Positions 25,704 through 37,889 of a stretch of DNA of 46,086 nt are shown piece after piece. The stretch covers positions 1 to 46,086 of the forward strand of contig NW_004086191.1 in assembly GCF_000220395.1 (NCBI RefSeq), written 5' to 3'. Made by a program: the position numbers and the translations under genes. The notes under the pieces are model-generated. The model had not been told where the DNA came from. It was given only the letters and a program-made list of their open reading frames with translations, and ran no database searches. How positions within the stretch are numbered: the stretch's first letter is position 1; the number at the start of each line of letters is the position of its first letter. This DNA comes from Ichthyophthirius multifiliis (taxonomy: Eukaryota; Ciliophora; Oligohymenophorea; Hymenostomatida).

Positions 25704-26117
25704 TTTTTCTAAAAGAATTCGGTCTTTATAATATTTTATTTATTTTAATTTTTACAAATTTGAAATTATTATTTAAAAAAAAACTTAATAAATGACAATA
25801 ATAATAAAAAATAATATTTTAATATATTTAAATTATATACGATAAAAATACTCATTTAAGAAGATTATTTTTTTATTTAATTTTAATGGTTAATAACTCA
25901 TAAATATTTACAAAAATTAATTTATTAAATATTTATAAAAAAAAAAATACGGTTATAAAATTTTTAATAAGTTTTCTATTTATAATATTTAATTTTTATT
26001 TAATAAATAAGGTAAATTAAAACTTTAGTATATATAAATATTTAATATATTTTTTTTAATAAATTATCTAATTTTAAATCATTCTATTTTTTATTTTTTT
26101 TAAAATAGAAAATACAC
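25704..26117. other. Intergenic spacer
   Basis: About 410 nt, almost purely A/T, between two minus-strand genes. No gene-like frame. Presumed promoter of the downstream coiled-coil gene and terminator of the FYVE-like gene. Confidence 0.5.
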
Positions 26118-27003
26118 TCAATATATACAACAATAGCATTTATCATTAACTTGTTTTCTATTTTTATTAATTATAGATGTTTTATCTTATTATTAATCTT
26201 ATCTTGAATGAAATTTGGATTCTATATAACTATCTTTAAAAATATTTGAAGTATAAAATTTAAGAGTTTATTATTTTCTAAATAAAAAATCACTGCCTTC
26301 TTCTTCTTTTATTTTAACTTATTTTTACACCAAAGTAAGTTCATCTTCTAATTATTGATCTTTTTTTTTTTTTTCAGATATAAAATAATTTAAATAAAAT
26401 TCTTAATTAGTGTTTTTTATTTTTACATTATTCTTAAAGTTATTATTTTTTTTATTGACATTCTAATTTTTTATTTAAATTTTATTAATTTTATTATTAT
26501 TTTATTTATATTTATTAAGTTAATATATTATTTTCTGATTCTAATTTGATTTTTTATTATTCTATTTTTTATATATCTGCCTATTTTTAATGAATATTTT
26601 TGTTATTTTATTAAGTTAAATTTATTTCTTCAAGTAATTCTTAATTTTTTATTTTTTTTAAATTCTAAATCTAACTAATATTCTTTTTATTATTAATTAA
26701 GTCTCTATATTTAATTTGTTAATTAAGTTTATTTTATATTAGATTTTTATAAAATTTTGGAATATAAATTTCTATAACGACATAATTCACATATTTATAT
26801 TTCTACATTTTATTTATTAACTAATTTTTTCTTTAAACATTTTTAACAATAGTATTTATTACATTCATTACTATTTATTTTTTAAATTAAATATTTATTT
26901 TTTTATTATATTATTTTTAAATTATTTACCATTATTTTCTTTATGTAAATATTTTTGAAAGATCTTCTCTACATATAAAACAGTTATTTAAATCGTTTTC
27001 CAT
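26118..27003 (-). CDS. FYVE-spaced zinc-finger and coiled-coil protein
   Basis: From ATG (complement of 27001-27003) to TGA (complement of 26118-26120). One intron, 26871-26929, joins exon 1 (CFICREDLSKIFTQRKQ) to exon 2 so that a codon TG|T completes a cysteine. The spliced finger reads C-x2-C, 13 residues, C-x2-C-x4-C-x2-C (CNECNKYYCQKC), then C-x2-C (ICELC). That spacing is the same as in FYVE domains, which bind PI3P on endosomes, but the basic RRHHCR-type lipid-binding motif is absent, so PI3P binding is doubtful; FYVE-related effector fingers of other types are possible. The remainder is a K/Q/E-rich coiled coil ending in a more acidic segment (DQQLEDELTLVQKQVKIKEE) and a Cys-containing tail (NDKCYCCIY). 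Frame changes near 26630 and at a poly-T run near 26365 remain, again at homopolymers. Confidence 0.72.
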
Positions 27004-27787
27004 ATTAATAATGATTTATTAATTAAAATTTTTATGCTTATATTTTTTTTTTAAAGAACAAAAATAATTAAAGAATATTGTATGTAATTTTTTTTTAAAT
27101 GAATATTAAGGTAATTAATTAATAAATATTTATTTTTTTATAAAATTAGTATTTATATGTACTAATTATTTTAATAAATAATATGAATATTTAAATATAT
27201 GATATATATATATATGTATTTTACGAAATATTAAATAAAAAAATATTTAATTAAATATATAAATTATCATATATATAATTATTATAATTAAAATATTAAA
27301 TAATTTTTATTTAATTAATTTATATAATTAATCAATGTATTAACCTCCTATTTATATTTAAAAAATATTTATTCTAGTGAACAAAAAATAATTAATTTTA
27401 ATTAATAATATTTTATATTAATGAAATATATAATAATAAACATATAATTTTTTTATGAGAGAAAAAAAATATAAATTAAAATAAAATTATTAAAAATATA
27501 ATAAATATAAAAAATATTATATATCATAAAAATAAATTTTATGATTTATATATAGTTTAAATATATTTAATAAATTAAATATAATATTTATATTTAATTA
27601 AAAAATAATTAATAGAAAAATCTGTAAAAATTATATATTATATTAAATATATTTTTATTATAAATATTTGCATACCAAAATAATAAAAACAACTTGTCCA
27701 AATTAGCAAATAAATAATTATTTCCTAATCTATATAAAAAAATTAATTTATATTAACCTAAAAAAAAACTACTAAAATATATTAAAA
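27004..27787. other. Divergent A/T-only spacer
   Basis: Nearly 800 nt between divergent genes. Almost no G or C. Contains TA runs (for example near 27205-27217). It should carry promoters for both neighbours; nothing else recognised. Confidence 0.55.
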
Positions 27788-28640
27788 ATGTTAAATTAAT
27801 AAAATTTCAGTATTGATTAATTTTATAATGTATTAAGGAGTATAAATTAAGTTTATGACTATATTAAATAAGTTTATTATATACCTGATATTTCATCTAA
27901 AGCAATAACTAAAGAATATTTATTTTAAATATTAAATTATAACTCCCCCTGCCTAAAAATATAAACTAAAGATATATAAAAGATATAAATTACCAATAGT
28001 TCACAAACTGAAGAATAATTATTAGAAATATTAGAGAATTTGCTTAAAAAATTAGATTAAAAGCCAACTGGATTAACAAAAGAAACTCTTCCAGATAAAA
28101 ATTGGTTATATAATATAATTTATCATTTTGATCCTGAAAATGAATTAAAGGTTTTCGAATAGGTAAATGCTGTTGAAGATTAATAAAATAATTAGGTTTT
28201 ATTAAAAATTTCTAAGTAATTAATAATTCTATTTAAAATCAATTTAATTTTTATTTTTTTAAGTTAAATAAAGACTATGAAATAATAAAAGAAATAAAAA
28301 ATGGTAAATAAATAAAAAAATATTAAAAGATTGGTAAAAAAAGAAAATAATAAAAAAGATAAAAAATTAAAAAAACTTTAGAAAATATAAGACTTATTAT
28401 AGTAAAACCAAAACACATATAATAAAAATATATAATTATATTTTATATATTCTATATGATTAAATTTTTAATATTCTATATGATTAAATTTTTAATATTC
28501 TATATATAATTAAAAGAAATTTAAAGGAATAATAACCGAAAAAAACTAAAAATAAAAAGAAAATTAATTTTATATAATCTGATGAAAGTGATTTAGATGA
28601 AGAAATATATTTTGAAGAAAAAGATCCTTTAATTAAATGA
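27788..28640 (+). CDS. Unknown protein with acidic C-terminal tail
   Basis: Starts at ATG 27788 (MLNQQNFSIDQFYNVLRSIN) and ends at TGA 28638-28640. The N-terminal 130 residues look globular and helical (AITKEYLFQILNYNSPCLKI, ETLPDKNWLYNIIYHFDPEN). An intron 28196-28263 joins to a lysine-rich helix (NKKDKKLKKLQKIQDLL), where a frame change occurs close to an A-run around 28310-28335. A second, very A/T-rich intron, about 28400-28516, contains a 24-nt tandem repeat. The last exon is acidic: SDESDLDEEIYFEEKDPLIK. The basic helix followed by an acidic tail is reminiscent of nuclear or chromatin-associated proteins, but I recognise no family. Confidence 0.68.
28449..28507. repeat. 24-nt tandem repeat, 2.4 copies
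   Basis: Unit begins ATTCTATATGATTAAATTTT and recurs at 28449, 28473 and 28497 with exact 24-nt spacing; the third copy diverges after 11 nt. It lies in a presumed intron of the preceding unknown gene. Confidence 0.9.
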
Positions 28641-28993
28641 AAATAAATAAAATGTTAAAAATTTAATTTCAAATTTAAAAATAAATAAATAATAAAATAA
28701 AATAAAATAAGATTATATATTTTTCTTATTAAAAATATATTATATTATTTTATCAAAAATTGTTTTTAAATTTATAAAAAATTCATATTGTAAAATCTTA
28801 ATTTTATATTATATTTTTTTAATAATAATTTAAAACTTTAAAAATTAATTTATAAGATATTTTATTTAGCTTAATAGATTTTTTAAAAAAAAGTGAATAT
28901 ATAAATATTAAAATTAAATTATTTACTTCGTGTAATAAATAAAACCAAAAAGAATATTTTCAAAAAAATATAATAGTTCAAAAATAAAAAATA
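28641..28993. other. Intergenic spacer between tandem genes
   Basis: About 350 nt, A/T-rich, between two plus-strand genes. No coding or RNA signal recognised. Confidence 0.5.
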
Positions 28994-29994
28994 ATGATAA
29001 ACGAAAACGAAAACATAAATAATTTTACAAGGGAAAAAAAAGAAGCTTAATTAATAAAAGAATATTAAGAGTGCTTAAAAGATTTCGAAAAACGTTAATT
29101 TGAATCTGGTATTAATAAAATCCGGAAATTGTTATAAAATAAAATGATTTAAGAATAAGATTTTAAAGATCTAAGACATGCATCTTTCATTTCATTAAGC
29201 GAAGTATACGAAAAAGAGCTGAAACTAATAAATGAAAGCATTCATTATTTATTTAAAGCATTATCCTTATATGAATAAGATTTCAAAAATTGGTTCAAAT
29301 TAGGAAAATTATGTAGATTTTAAGGATATTTCGCTTAAGCAGAATTAGCATTTAGAAATTGCTAGAAATATATGCCAGGTGTATCTTATTAAAATATGAT
29401 TTATTAATAATTAACCCATATTAGTTTCCTTTAAGAAAATTATTAAGTATTTTTTTAGAGGGTCGAATATTAAATTAATAATCAATTTAATAAAGAGCAT
29501 AATACTGAACTTAAATAATATACATAAAAATTGGTATAAGCAAAAGCAAATAATAATATTTTTAATAATAATGATTTGTTATAAGATAAGGAATTTCAAA
29601 ATATTTCTAATATATTAGAAGAAAAAAAAATATTAAAGAGAGATAATTAAATAATTAAATATTTAATAAATTACCTTATTCTTTAACTTCTCAAAGTGAA
29701 TTTACAATTTATATAGATAAACTAACTTGGAACAATTTTCTTAAAATTATTAATGCAGTTATTAAAATGTTTTTCTGGGCATAAAAAGGAAAACTTAATT
29801 TTTCGAAAGAAAAAAACTTTGAAGAAATATATTAAATTATTAAAAATAAAAATGGCTTATGTAATACACTTATTTGGATAAAAGAAAAAAGAGAATCAGA
29901 AATAAAAATAATAAATAATGAAGGTAAAAATAATTAAACTCTAAATAATAGCAATAATAATAGTAATATTTAAGAATAAAAAAGTAATAGTGAA

Positions 29995-30042
<48 letters not shown>

Positions 30043-33000
30043 ATTATAGTTTAAAAAAAGCAACCGAATAAAAGAAAATAATTAAGTAAAATAAGCAAAC
30101 ACAAAATTTGAATAATATTTGAAAGAAAAATAATCATTTAATTTAAAAGAAAAGCTTTCTTTATTACATAATTAATTTTATGATAAACCAAATAATTTCG
30201 ACTAGATATTTGACTCTATGATTTTTAGAGAAGAAAAATTTAGCAAAAGCTAAAACTTAAGCTCTGAAATATTAGAAAATGAAATTGAAAAAATAACAAA
30301 TTAAAAATATAAAAATGACTAAATAGTAAAGGAAATAGAAAAATTTTATAATGATTAGTTTCTTGAATTTATACTTTAAATTAAACAACGCCCTTTTATA
30401 AATTTAATACATGCTGTAGAATACATATTAAAATATTTTTTAGAAAACAAAGATAATTAATAATCAAAACTAATACCTTATATAGAAAATGGAATTTATT
30501 AAAATAAAAAATAATTATTTGTCTATACACCAAATATTCTTCTAAATGATTTTTAGACAAATAACAGTAAGTAATGTAAATAATTAGTCTTTAAATTATA
30601 TTATAGAGCCTTAAAATATTACGGATTTCAGGCTTAAAATTAAGAAAAAGATAACATCATTTTAACTGTTTTTGAACTTTTGTTAGAGGAGCTGATGCAA
30701 AAATAAAAAAATAAAGAATTACCCGAAGAAAAATCTCTAATAATAAAAAAAGTTCTTTAAGAAACATAATTTTATTTTTTTACATATTACAAACCATAAA
30801 CTAATAGCCATGTAGAATTAGCAAGGATATATTACTCTTTATGCATTTACTTTACTCATAAAGACTTTTAATGTTATGAAATGTGTGAATAAGCATTATT
30901 TAAGTTAAACGATATTTTCTAACAAGAAAATAAGATTGAATAAAAATAAGAAAAGGATACTATTTTGAGTCTTTTTTGGTTGAATTGCAAAAGTTTAAAT
31001 AAAGACTATCAAAGTATGATAAAAGAAAGAATATCAAATAATAAATTTAAAGAAGAATTAGAAAAAAATAAAGAAAATTAGCTGTTTTTTATAAATACAA
31101 TTTAAGAAGAAAATAATATTAAAAACTCAATAATAATAAATGAAGAACTTGTAGAAAAAATATCAAAAATATTTTATTAATATTTGCATTAATGTGAAAA
31201 AAACGCTCAAGATTACAAAAAGCATATTTATGATTTGTATTAGCTATTTCATATTGAATCTTTTTTGAAATAAATAATAATTTCTTTTCCTATATCTTTT
31301 ATCTAAAACAATTGTTAAAATTTATAATAAAATATAATTCAAGCTATATAAAATATTAGCCTTTTAATTTTAAAAATGCTAATTGTTAAAGCATTTGTAG
31401 GCTCAGAAATGTCTTTGAAATTTCTCTTTGTTAGTTATGTAGCTTGTAGTATTTATTTGGCTTAAGGAAATTCCAAGAAAATAAGCTTATTATTGTCTTT
31501 TTTACAAGATTTAGTATAAATTATGCCTCCGAATACTCATTAAGAAATTTACTAAAGTCTACATTAATTCTAATATTTTAATTATTTGATTAAGCATGTT
31601 TTTGAACATTATGAGAGTCTGGTTTTATAAAAGAATCCTTCTTGTCAAAAAAAAGTATTGATAATAATAATAATAATTCCTTAGTAATGGAAGAAGAAAT
31701 ATAATAATAAGAAAGCATTCCCAATAATGATAACAAACTTGATGAAGATAATAGTGATTTAGAAGATATTTTAGATGAAAACTATGTATTGGATATATTA
31801 AAAAGTATTTATAAATGTTATTATGGGCTAAAAGTTAAATGCAATTTTAAAGTTCATACCTAAAAATATGCTAATATTAATGAAGTGGGAGTCTGTAATT
31901 ATCATAGTATGGAAGAAATTTAATTATTTGTTAAATTTGTTAAAATCGTTTTCCAGGATTGCTTTTGTAAACTTAATTTTGTCTTTCCTTTGTCAATGAT
32001 TTAAGCTTCTATTGGAGCTTTCGATTTTATTAAAGCTAATGAAAGCAAATGGGCTATATGTAAAAATTTTAAAGAAAAACAAAATTAATTTCTGGACTTC
32101 TTTGCAGAAAGAAACTTTTAAAATGAAAAAATTTCTAACTTTTTCCATTCAATAAAAAGAAAGACTCTTACTTCTTGCTTTTGTGATAATTAAAATTGTT
32201 TCGAATAGCTTTAGAAAGATGATTTTATTTCTAATTTATTATTACTTATTGGACGTGCTTTATGTCAATATGATCCCAGTTAAGAAATTCTTAATCAAAA
32301 TAGTAAACCTAGTTTTAAAAGTAGAAGATAAGCTTTAAAATATGTAAATAAAATAAAAAAATATTTTTTTAAAAAATAAAAAATAAAGGCTGAGACAATG
32401 TTTTCGTCTTATATTTTATTGAAAAACGATTTTATGGGATGGTATTTTTTAGGAGAAGTATTTTCAGCTTTATCATTTATTTATTTTGATGCAATAGTAT
32501 TTGATCATATTCATCCTAAAATATAAAAATTAAAAAGCATATATTTAAGTGCTAAAAGAATATATAATTATATAAATAAAAACTTTTAAAATGAAGATAT
32601 TAGATATTTATAATAAATTGAAGAAAATTGTTTAATGTAAAATATTATAAAACTCCTTGAATAAAAATTTGAATATGTAATAAGCTTAGGTATAGAATAT
32701 AATGATAATGAATATACAAATAATAGTTTCGGGAAAAAATAAAGAATAATGTCTATTGTAGAGAAAATTCATTAAAGTGATTATAAAGTATAACCAAGAA
32801 TGGTTATTTTAATGGAATTATTTGTAACTAGAATATATTATTAAAAATATAATTGGAAAACATTTGAAATGCATTTTCAAAGGCTAAAATATTTACAAAA
32901 TTTTTAAGAAAAAGCTAAAGATGATTTAGATTTTAAAGGAGAATTTTACGAATATGAAGGATAATGTGAATTTATTATTTCTATTTGGAAAATATTTAAA

Positions 33001-34272
33001 AGATATTTCCAAATACTTGCTTTGTATAAAAAAGGAAATGGTACTTGTGAGGAGAAAATAATGTAAGAAGTCTAAAAAATATAAAAAATTAATAATATAA
33101 ACGAAATTTTTAATATTTTACTTGATGATATTTAACAAACAATTTCTTTTCTTACAAAAATAGAGCCCAAAATGTTTAATAATATTGAATAAAAATACAT
33201 TTCTCTTTCTTCATTTTTTTAATAGGATAATAAGAATGAAGAATATTCAAATAAACTTAACTATAAATAAGCTAAAAAATTAGCTTTTATTATTTCTGGA
33301 ATTCTATCTAAAACAGTAGTTTTAGAATAAGATGTTGAAGATTTTTCTCAAAGAATTTAAGAAACTGGATAACAAATTGAACTTATTATTAATAATATGT
33401 TGTTTTAATTTAGTTAAATTACACAAAAGTAACATATAAAAAAATTCAAATATAAAAGATTTATGATTAGAAGTTTTTATTATTCATCTAAAATCATTCA
33501 TTTCCTTTCTGGAGATTTCAATAAGTCAGCAGGACTTCTTGGGGAAATTTTTAATTTGAATTTGGATGATATTGTTAATTTTTATACCTATTTTGAAAAC
33601 TAACCAATTGAAAAAGATAATAAGTTATCAATTTTATTTACTAAAGATTTATGCTTTATGTTAGAAAAATACAAATATATTAAGTTTATGAGCTTTTTAC
33701 TAAAATAATAGCATGATTTAGAAAAATTGATGCTTTTAAATAAAAAAATTATCAAGGTTATTATTTATTTTATTTTTTGTATTAAAATAAAAAAAATAGC
33801 TTGTAGCATAATTAACTCAAGATAAAACTGAAAAAGTAAATAGAATTTATAAACATTTATTCAATATAACTTTAAATGATTTGACTAACGTTTTAAATGA
33901 AATTATTAAATAGGGAGAAGATTCTCATAGGCTATAAAAATAAGTCTATGAATTGTATAAATTAAGTATGAAATAAGCACAAACTAATAAATAATTAGAA
34001 GATAAGAATTTAATTTTAAAAATAAGATCTATTATAATTAAAACTTACCACATTTTTTAAAATGTTACTGAGGAATAGCGTTAACAAAGTAATGATATTA
34101 TTTACAATTAAAATGTTAAGTTTTTGGAATCTATTTTTAAGAAGAAAAAGACAAAATAAAAAAATATTAATTAAGATAAAAGTATTTATCAATATATATT
34201 TAATTTTATATATTTTAATTTTTATATTTAGTCTAAGAAGATGAATAGAAGATAATGAAACCTGAAATATGA
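28994..34272 (+). CDS. Long TPR protein resembling CABIN1/Hir3
   Basis: Starts at ATG 28994 and ends at TGA 34270-34272; about 1,700 residues. Introns near the 3' end are 33757-33799 and 34182-34231. The N-terminus is TPR-like: SIHYLFKALSLYEQDFKNWF, KLGKLCRFQGYFAQAELAF. A poly-Gln run (TAA codons, nt about 30001-30040) separates it from the middle region (FLEFILQIKQRPFINLIHAV, LARIYYSLCIYFTHKDFQCY). Further on, ILKSIYKCYYGLKVKCNFKV and DFMGWYFLGEVFSALSFIYF resemble the conserved core of CABIN1/Hir3, the TPR scaffold of the HIRA histone H3.3 chaperone complex. That identification is from remembered pattern only and is moderate; a different large TPR protein is possible. Three one-base frame breaks occur in A-runs 29632-29640, 30053-30059 and 31647-31654, and one added A restores the coding frame each time. 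Otherwise coding density is continuous, so the gene is probably intact. Confidence 0.78.
30001..30041 (+). repeat. (TAA)n run encoding poly-glutamine
   Basis: Thirteen or so consecutive TAA codons in the frame of the CABIN1/Hir3-like gene. Under the ciliate code this is a poly-Gln linker; under the standard code it would be a wall of stops. Confidence 0.9.
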
Positions 34273-34643
34273 AAAAAGGAAAAAATTAAATATTTAAATT
34301 TTTTTATATATTGATTTTTTTAATTTATTATATATACCATCTATTATATATTTTTTATTGTTATTTTTCTTTAAAGCAGAATATTTTTTAAAAATAAGTT
34401 TTTTTTATATTTATTATTATCAAGTTTATTATACCTAAATAAGTATATTTAAATAAACTTAAAATGTTTATTTTAGTTAAATATTTTCAAATAAATTCAA
34501 AATAAATATTTTAATTTAATATTCTTTTAATATGTTATATGGGTTTAATATTTTTTAATTTTTAATTAAATTACAAAATAATATTATATTTAATATAATG
34601 TAGACTATATATATAAAAAAAAAAACAATAAACTTTATTATTC
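34273..34643. other. Convergent intergenic spacer
   Basis: A/T-rich spacer between the 3' ends of the CABIN1/Hir3-like gene (+) and the PHD gene (-). No coding frame of gene-like composition. Confidence 0.5.
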
Positions 34644-37561
34644 TTCATTATAAAATTAAATTTGCATTATCTTATTATTAACATAACACTGTAATATTTT
34701 CAGAATTATTAGAAGAATCTTTTAATAATATTTTATCAGTTTTATTCATCTAATTTATTTTATTATAAATAAAAAATTATTAAAATTTATAAAAATTACT
34801 TTTTTATCTTAAAAATTTTAATTTTAATTGTTATTTTATTAGTCTACATTGAATTATTAATAATTAATTTCTTTTTATTATATTTTAATTTCTCTTTTTT
34901 TAAAGAATTCTTTTCTAATTTTTTAACTTTTCTTTTAATATTTTTAAAATAATGTCTCATATTCCTTAAACCTTGCCACTTATTACAAATAATCCTCTTT
35001 CAGATTACATTTCATACAAACAAATTAAATTTTCTCTGCCATTTAAAAATTACCATGATATCCTATACATTTAAAATGATACCATTCTTCACATCTTTCA
35101 CAGGCTTTTTTAGTAAAAATAAAATATGTAATATTTGAAAAAAATTACCCATCATTTAATCTCCATAAGTATAAGCTTTTCTACATACACAATAAACTTA
35201 GCTAGAATCTTCTATATTTAATTTTAAATTATATTTATTTGTTTGTAATAAAATACCATTTACTGCTTCATAATTATTTGGTATAATAAAGTTTTATTTT
35301 TCATCAATTATTTATTAAATTTGGTTTTTTTATTATTATTTTAAGGCTTTTCTATTAATTTAGTTTTGTTTTTTTTGTCTTCTAATTTCTTACAATTCTT
35401 TTTTTTCAGCTATTTTGTTTTTGTTCTTTTTTTCTTTTCTTATTTTCTTTTTAATTTTCAAAAGTTTATTTCTATTTTTAATTTTAGTAGTTTTATTATT
35501 CAAATCTTTTTATTTTTTCCCAATTTTATTAATAAGCATTAACTAAAATATTCTTTTTTAATTTTTTGTTTTTTATATATTTGAATATTTTTTAAATAAT
35601 TATTTTTGCTATTCATTATCTTCGCAATTTATGAGTTTATGAAAATCTTATTAATTTACTAAAGTTTTAAAATTATCACAAAATTCATAAACTGGAAATT
35701 TAACTATTTTATATTATATTTCTTTGTTTTTCTAAATTTTATTTATAATATTATTGTTGTTATCGTTTATCATAATTTATTATGTATTTTAATTTTAGTT
35801 TTATATATTGAAAATGCTATTTTAGTTTTATTCTTATAATAGATTTACTTATTTCTTTTAACTATTAATATCATATATTTTTTTTAGATAAATAATATCT
35901 TAATCAGCTTTATAGTTTTAAATTAATTAATTTATTAGAAACTTAATCATTTTTTTATCATTTTTTTTCCTTAGTTATTTCTTTATTTTTTTGTTTATAC
36001 TTTATTCTTTTTATTTTTATAGTTTTTTTTATTTAATTTTCTTTAGCTTTTGATTATTTTTTTGTCTTTGTTATTTTGACTTTTGAATAAATCTAAGAAA
36101 CCTCATTATTTCACTCTAACAAAAAATAGAATATATTAAATTTTATAAAATAAATAAATGTATAATATAAATATTAAATTTTTTAAAATATTATTTATTA
36201 ACTCTATATTTCTTTTCTTTATTATCTAAAACTTTTATAATTTTAAGTGGTTTGTGATTTTCACAATATATAATAAATTATTAATTATCATATTTCTAAA
36301 TTTCAAGATAAATATTTTATATTCTCGCGCATTCAGGATGAAACGAGTGAATACATTTATTTTTAGAACATTAAACACATGCTCCTTCATCTATTTTTTA
36401 TTTTATTTTTAATTATAAAAATAATATTTTATTCTCAATAATATAAAAAGATTACTTTTTGATTTACAAATAGAACATTATTATTCAAACCTAGAAGAAT
36501 CTATTTTTTCTAAACCTTTTATATTATTATAAAGAAATTTTTCCTCAAAAAAGCATTCAGGAATATAAAAAACACAAGAAATATGACACCAAATATATTT
36601 AGGCTAAGGTTCAGAAAATAATTCAGTTTAATAATCTTATTCATTTTTAAGTAAGTTTTAATAATCATAATAAAGTCCATCTTTTTAAAAATATGTTATT
36701 TTCTCTTTTATTTTTTCTTCTTTTTTCAAATTATTTTATTGTATTTCCATACATTATTTTTAAAATTAGCTATATTAAGGATTTTTATCCTAAAATATAT
36801 CTTAAGATATCAATGTTTACTAGGTTTCATTGCTCCGCCTCTTTTGGACATAATGGGCATCTTAAAAATCTTCCGTTTGGCCCAAAATTAAGACATAATT
36901 CGCAAATCCAATCTTCATTAGGAATTTTAGGAATTCCATAGCATTTTTAATGAACAGAAATATTACATTTCTTTTTATTAAAAAAAATAAAAATAAAATT
37001 ATGTATATTTTATACTGCACAAAAGACAATTAAATCATCATCTGCATAATCTCCATCATTACATATTTAGCAATTAACATCTTCCATATGAATTTTTATT
37101 TTATTTTGTTTATCATATAAATTATTATTTGTTTTTTCACAATTAATCTCTTATTATTATTGCTAAATATGTGTCAAATGCTTTAGATAATCCTTCTCAA
37201 TACTATTCAATGACTAAATGTCTGTAAGTATATCATCTAAATCTAAATCAGATTTTTAATAAATTCTTTTTTCAGTTTATGTTTCTTAAAATATATTATG
37301 TTTAATATTTTTAATTATATCATTATTATCTTCCTATATTTAATTTAATTATAAATTATATAAAATTATTATTTCATCTAAATCTAACTTTTTCATTATA
37401 TCAAGATTTCCTAAGTCTATTTACTTTGAATCTTTATTAATTTCTTCTTAAATTATTTCATCTTATTCAATTATATTTAACTTAGAAACCTATTCTTCAG
37501 TATTTTTTATGACTTAATTATTTTAATTTAAATTTTAGATTGTTTAATTTTGTTATTTCAT
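34644..37561 (-). CDS. Multi-PHD chromatin protein (PHD, extended PHD, C-terminal PHD)
   Basis: TGA is the complement of 34644-34646; the most downstream plausible ATG is at 37561, but coding may extend to about 37750. After an acidic head (SDLDLDDILTDIQSLNSIEK) comes PHD 1 of the JADE/BRPF/AF10 type: NCQICNDGDYADDDLIVFC, CNISVHQKCYGIPKIPNEDW, ICELC. Then the linker knuckle RCPLCPK and GGAMKP, and the extended PHD: WCHISCVFYIPECFFEE, CSICKSK, GACVQCSKNKCIHSFHPECA, IIYCENHKPL. A basic coiled region follows, then a separate PHD: VYCVCRKAYTYGDQMM, ACERCEEWYHFKCIGYHG, FVCMKCN. Introns: 36971-37015, 36770-36820, 36391-36455, 36116-36202, 35105-35148, 34750-34799. The run at 36842-36845 lacks one base, cutting the invariant PKRGGA motif. 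A histone-tail reader, probably in an acetyltransferase-type complex (inference from family). No bromodomain or EPL1 domain is certain. Confidence 0.88.
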
Positions 37562-37889
37562 TATTATATCGTATAATTAGATTAAGTCATATCTTACAGA
37601 AATTATATATAAGTCATCTTCTATTGAATAATCGTATTTATATTAATCAAATTTTATTTAAAATAATTATTCTTTATTTATTTTTTATAAAGAAAATATA
37701 TTCTATATTTTATTTTTTATTAATTATAAAATATCATTATTTTAATCATTTTTAATAATTTTGTTATTTTCTATTAATTTCTTTTTATAAATAAAGAAAT
37801 TTAAATATATAAAATAATGAAAGATAAATAAATATATAAAATTATAAAAAATAAAAAATCTTTATTTAAATTATTTTATTAAATTTACA

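Noticed and set aside
36693-36941. Plus-strand standard-code open frame
   Set aside because: It overlaps antisense the PHD finger and knuckle exons, which match a known family in detail.
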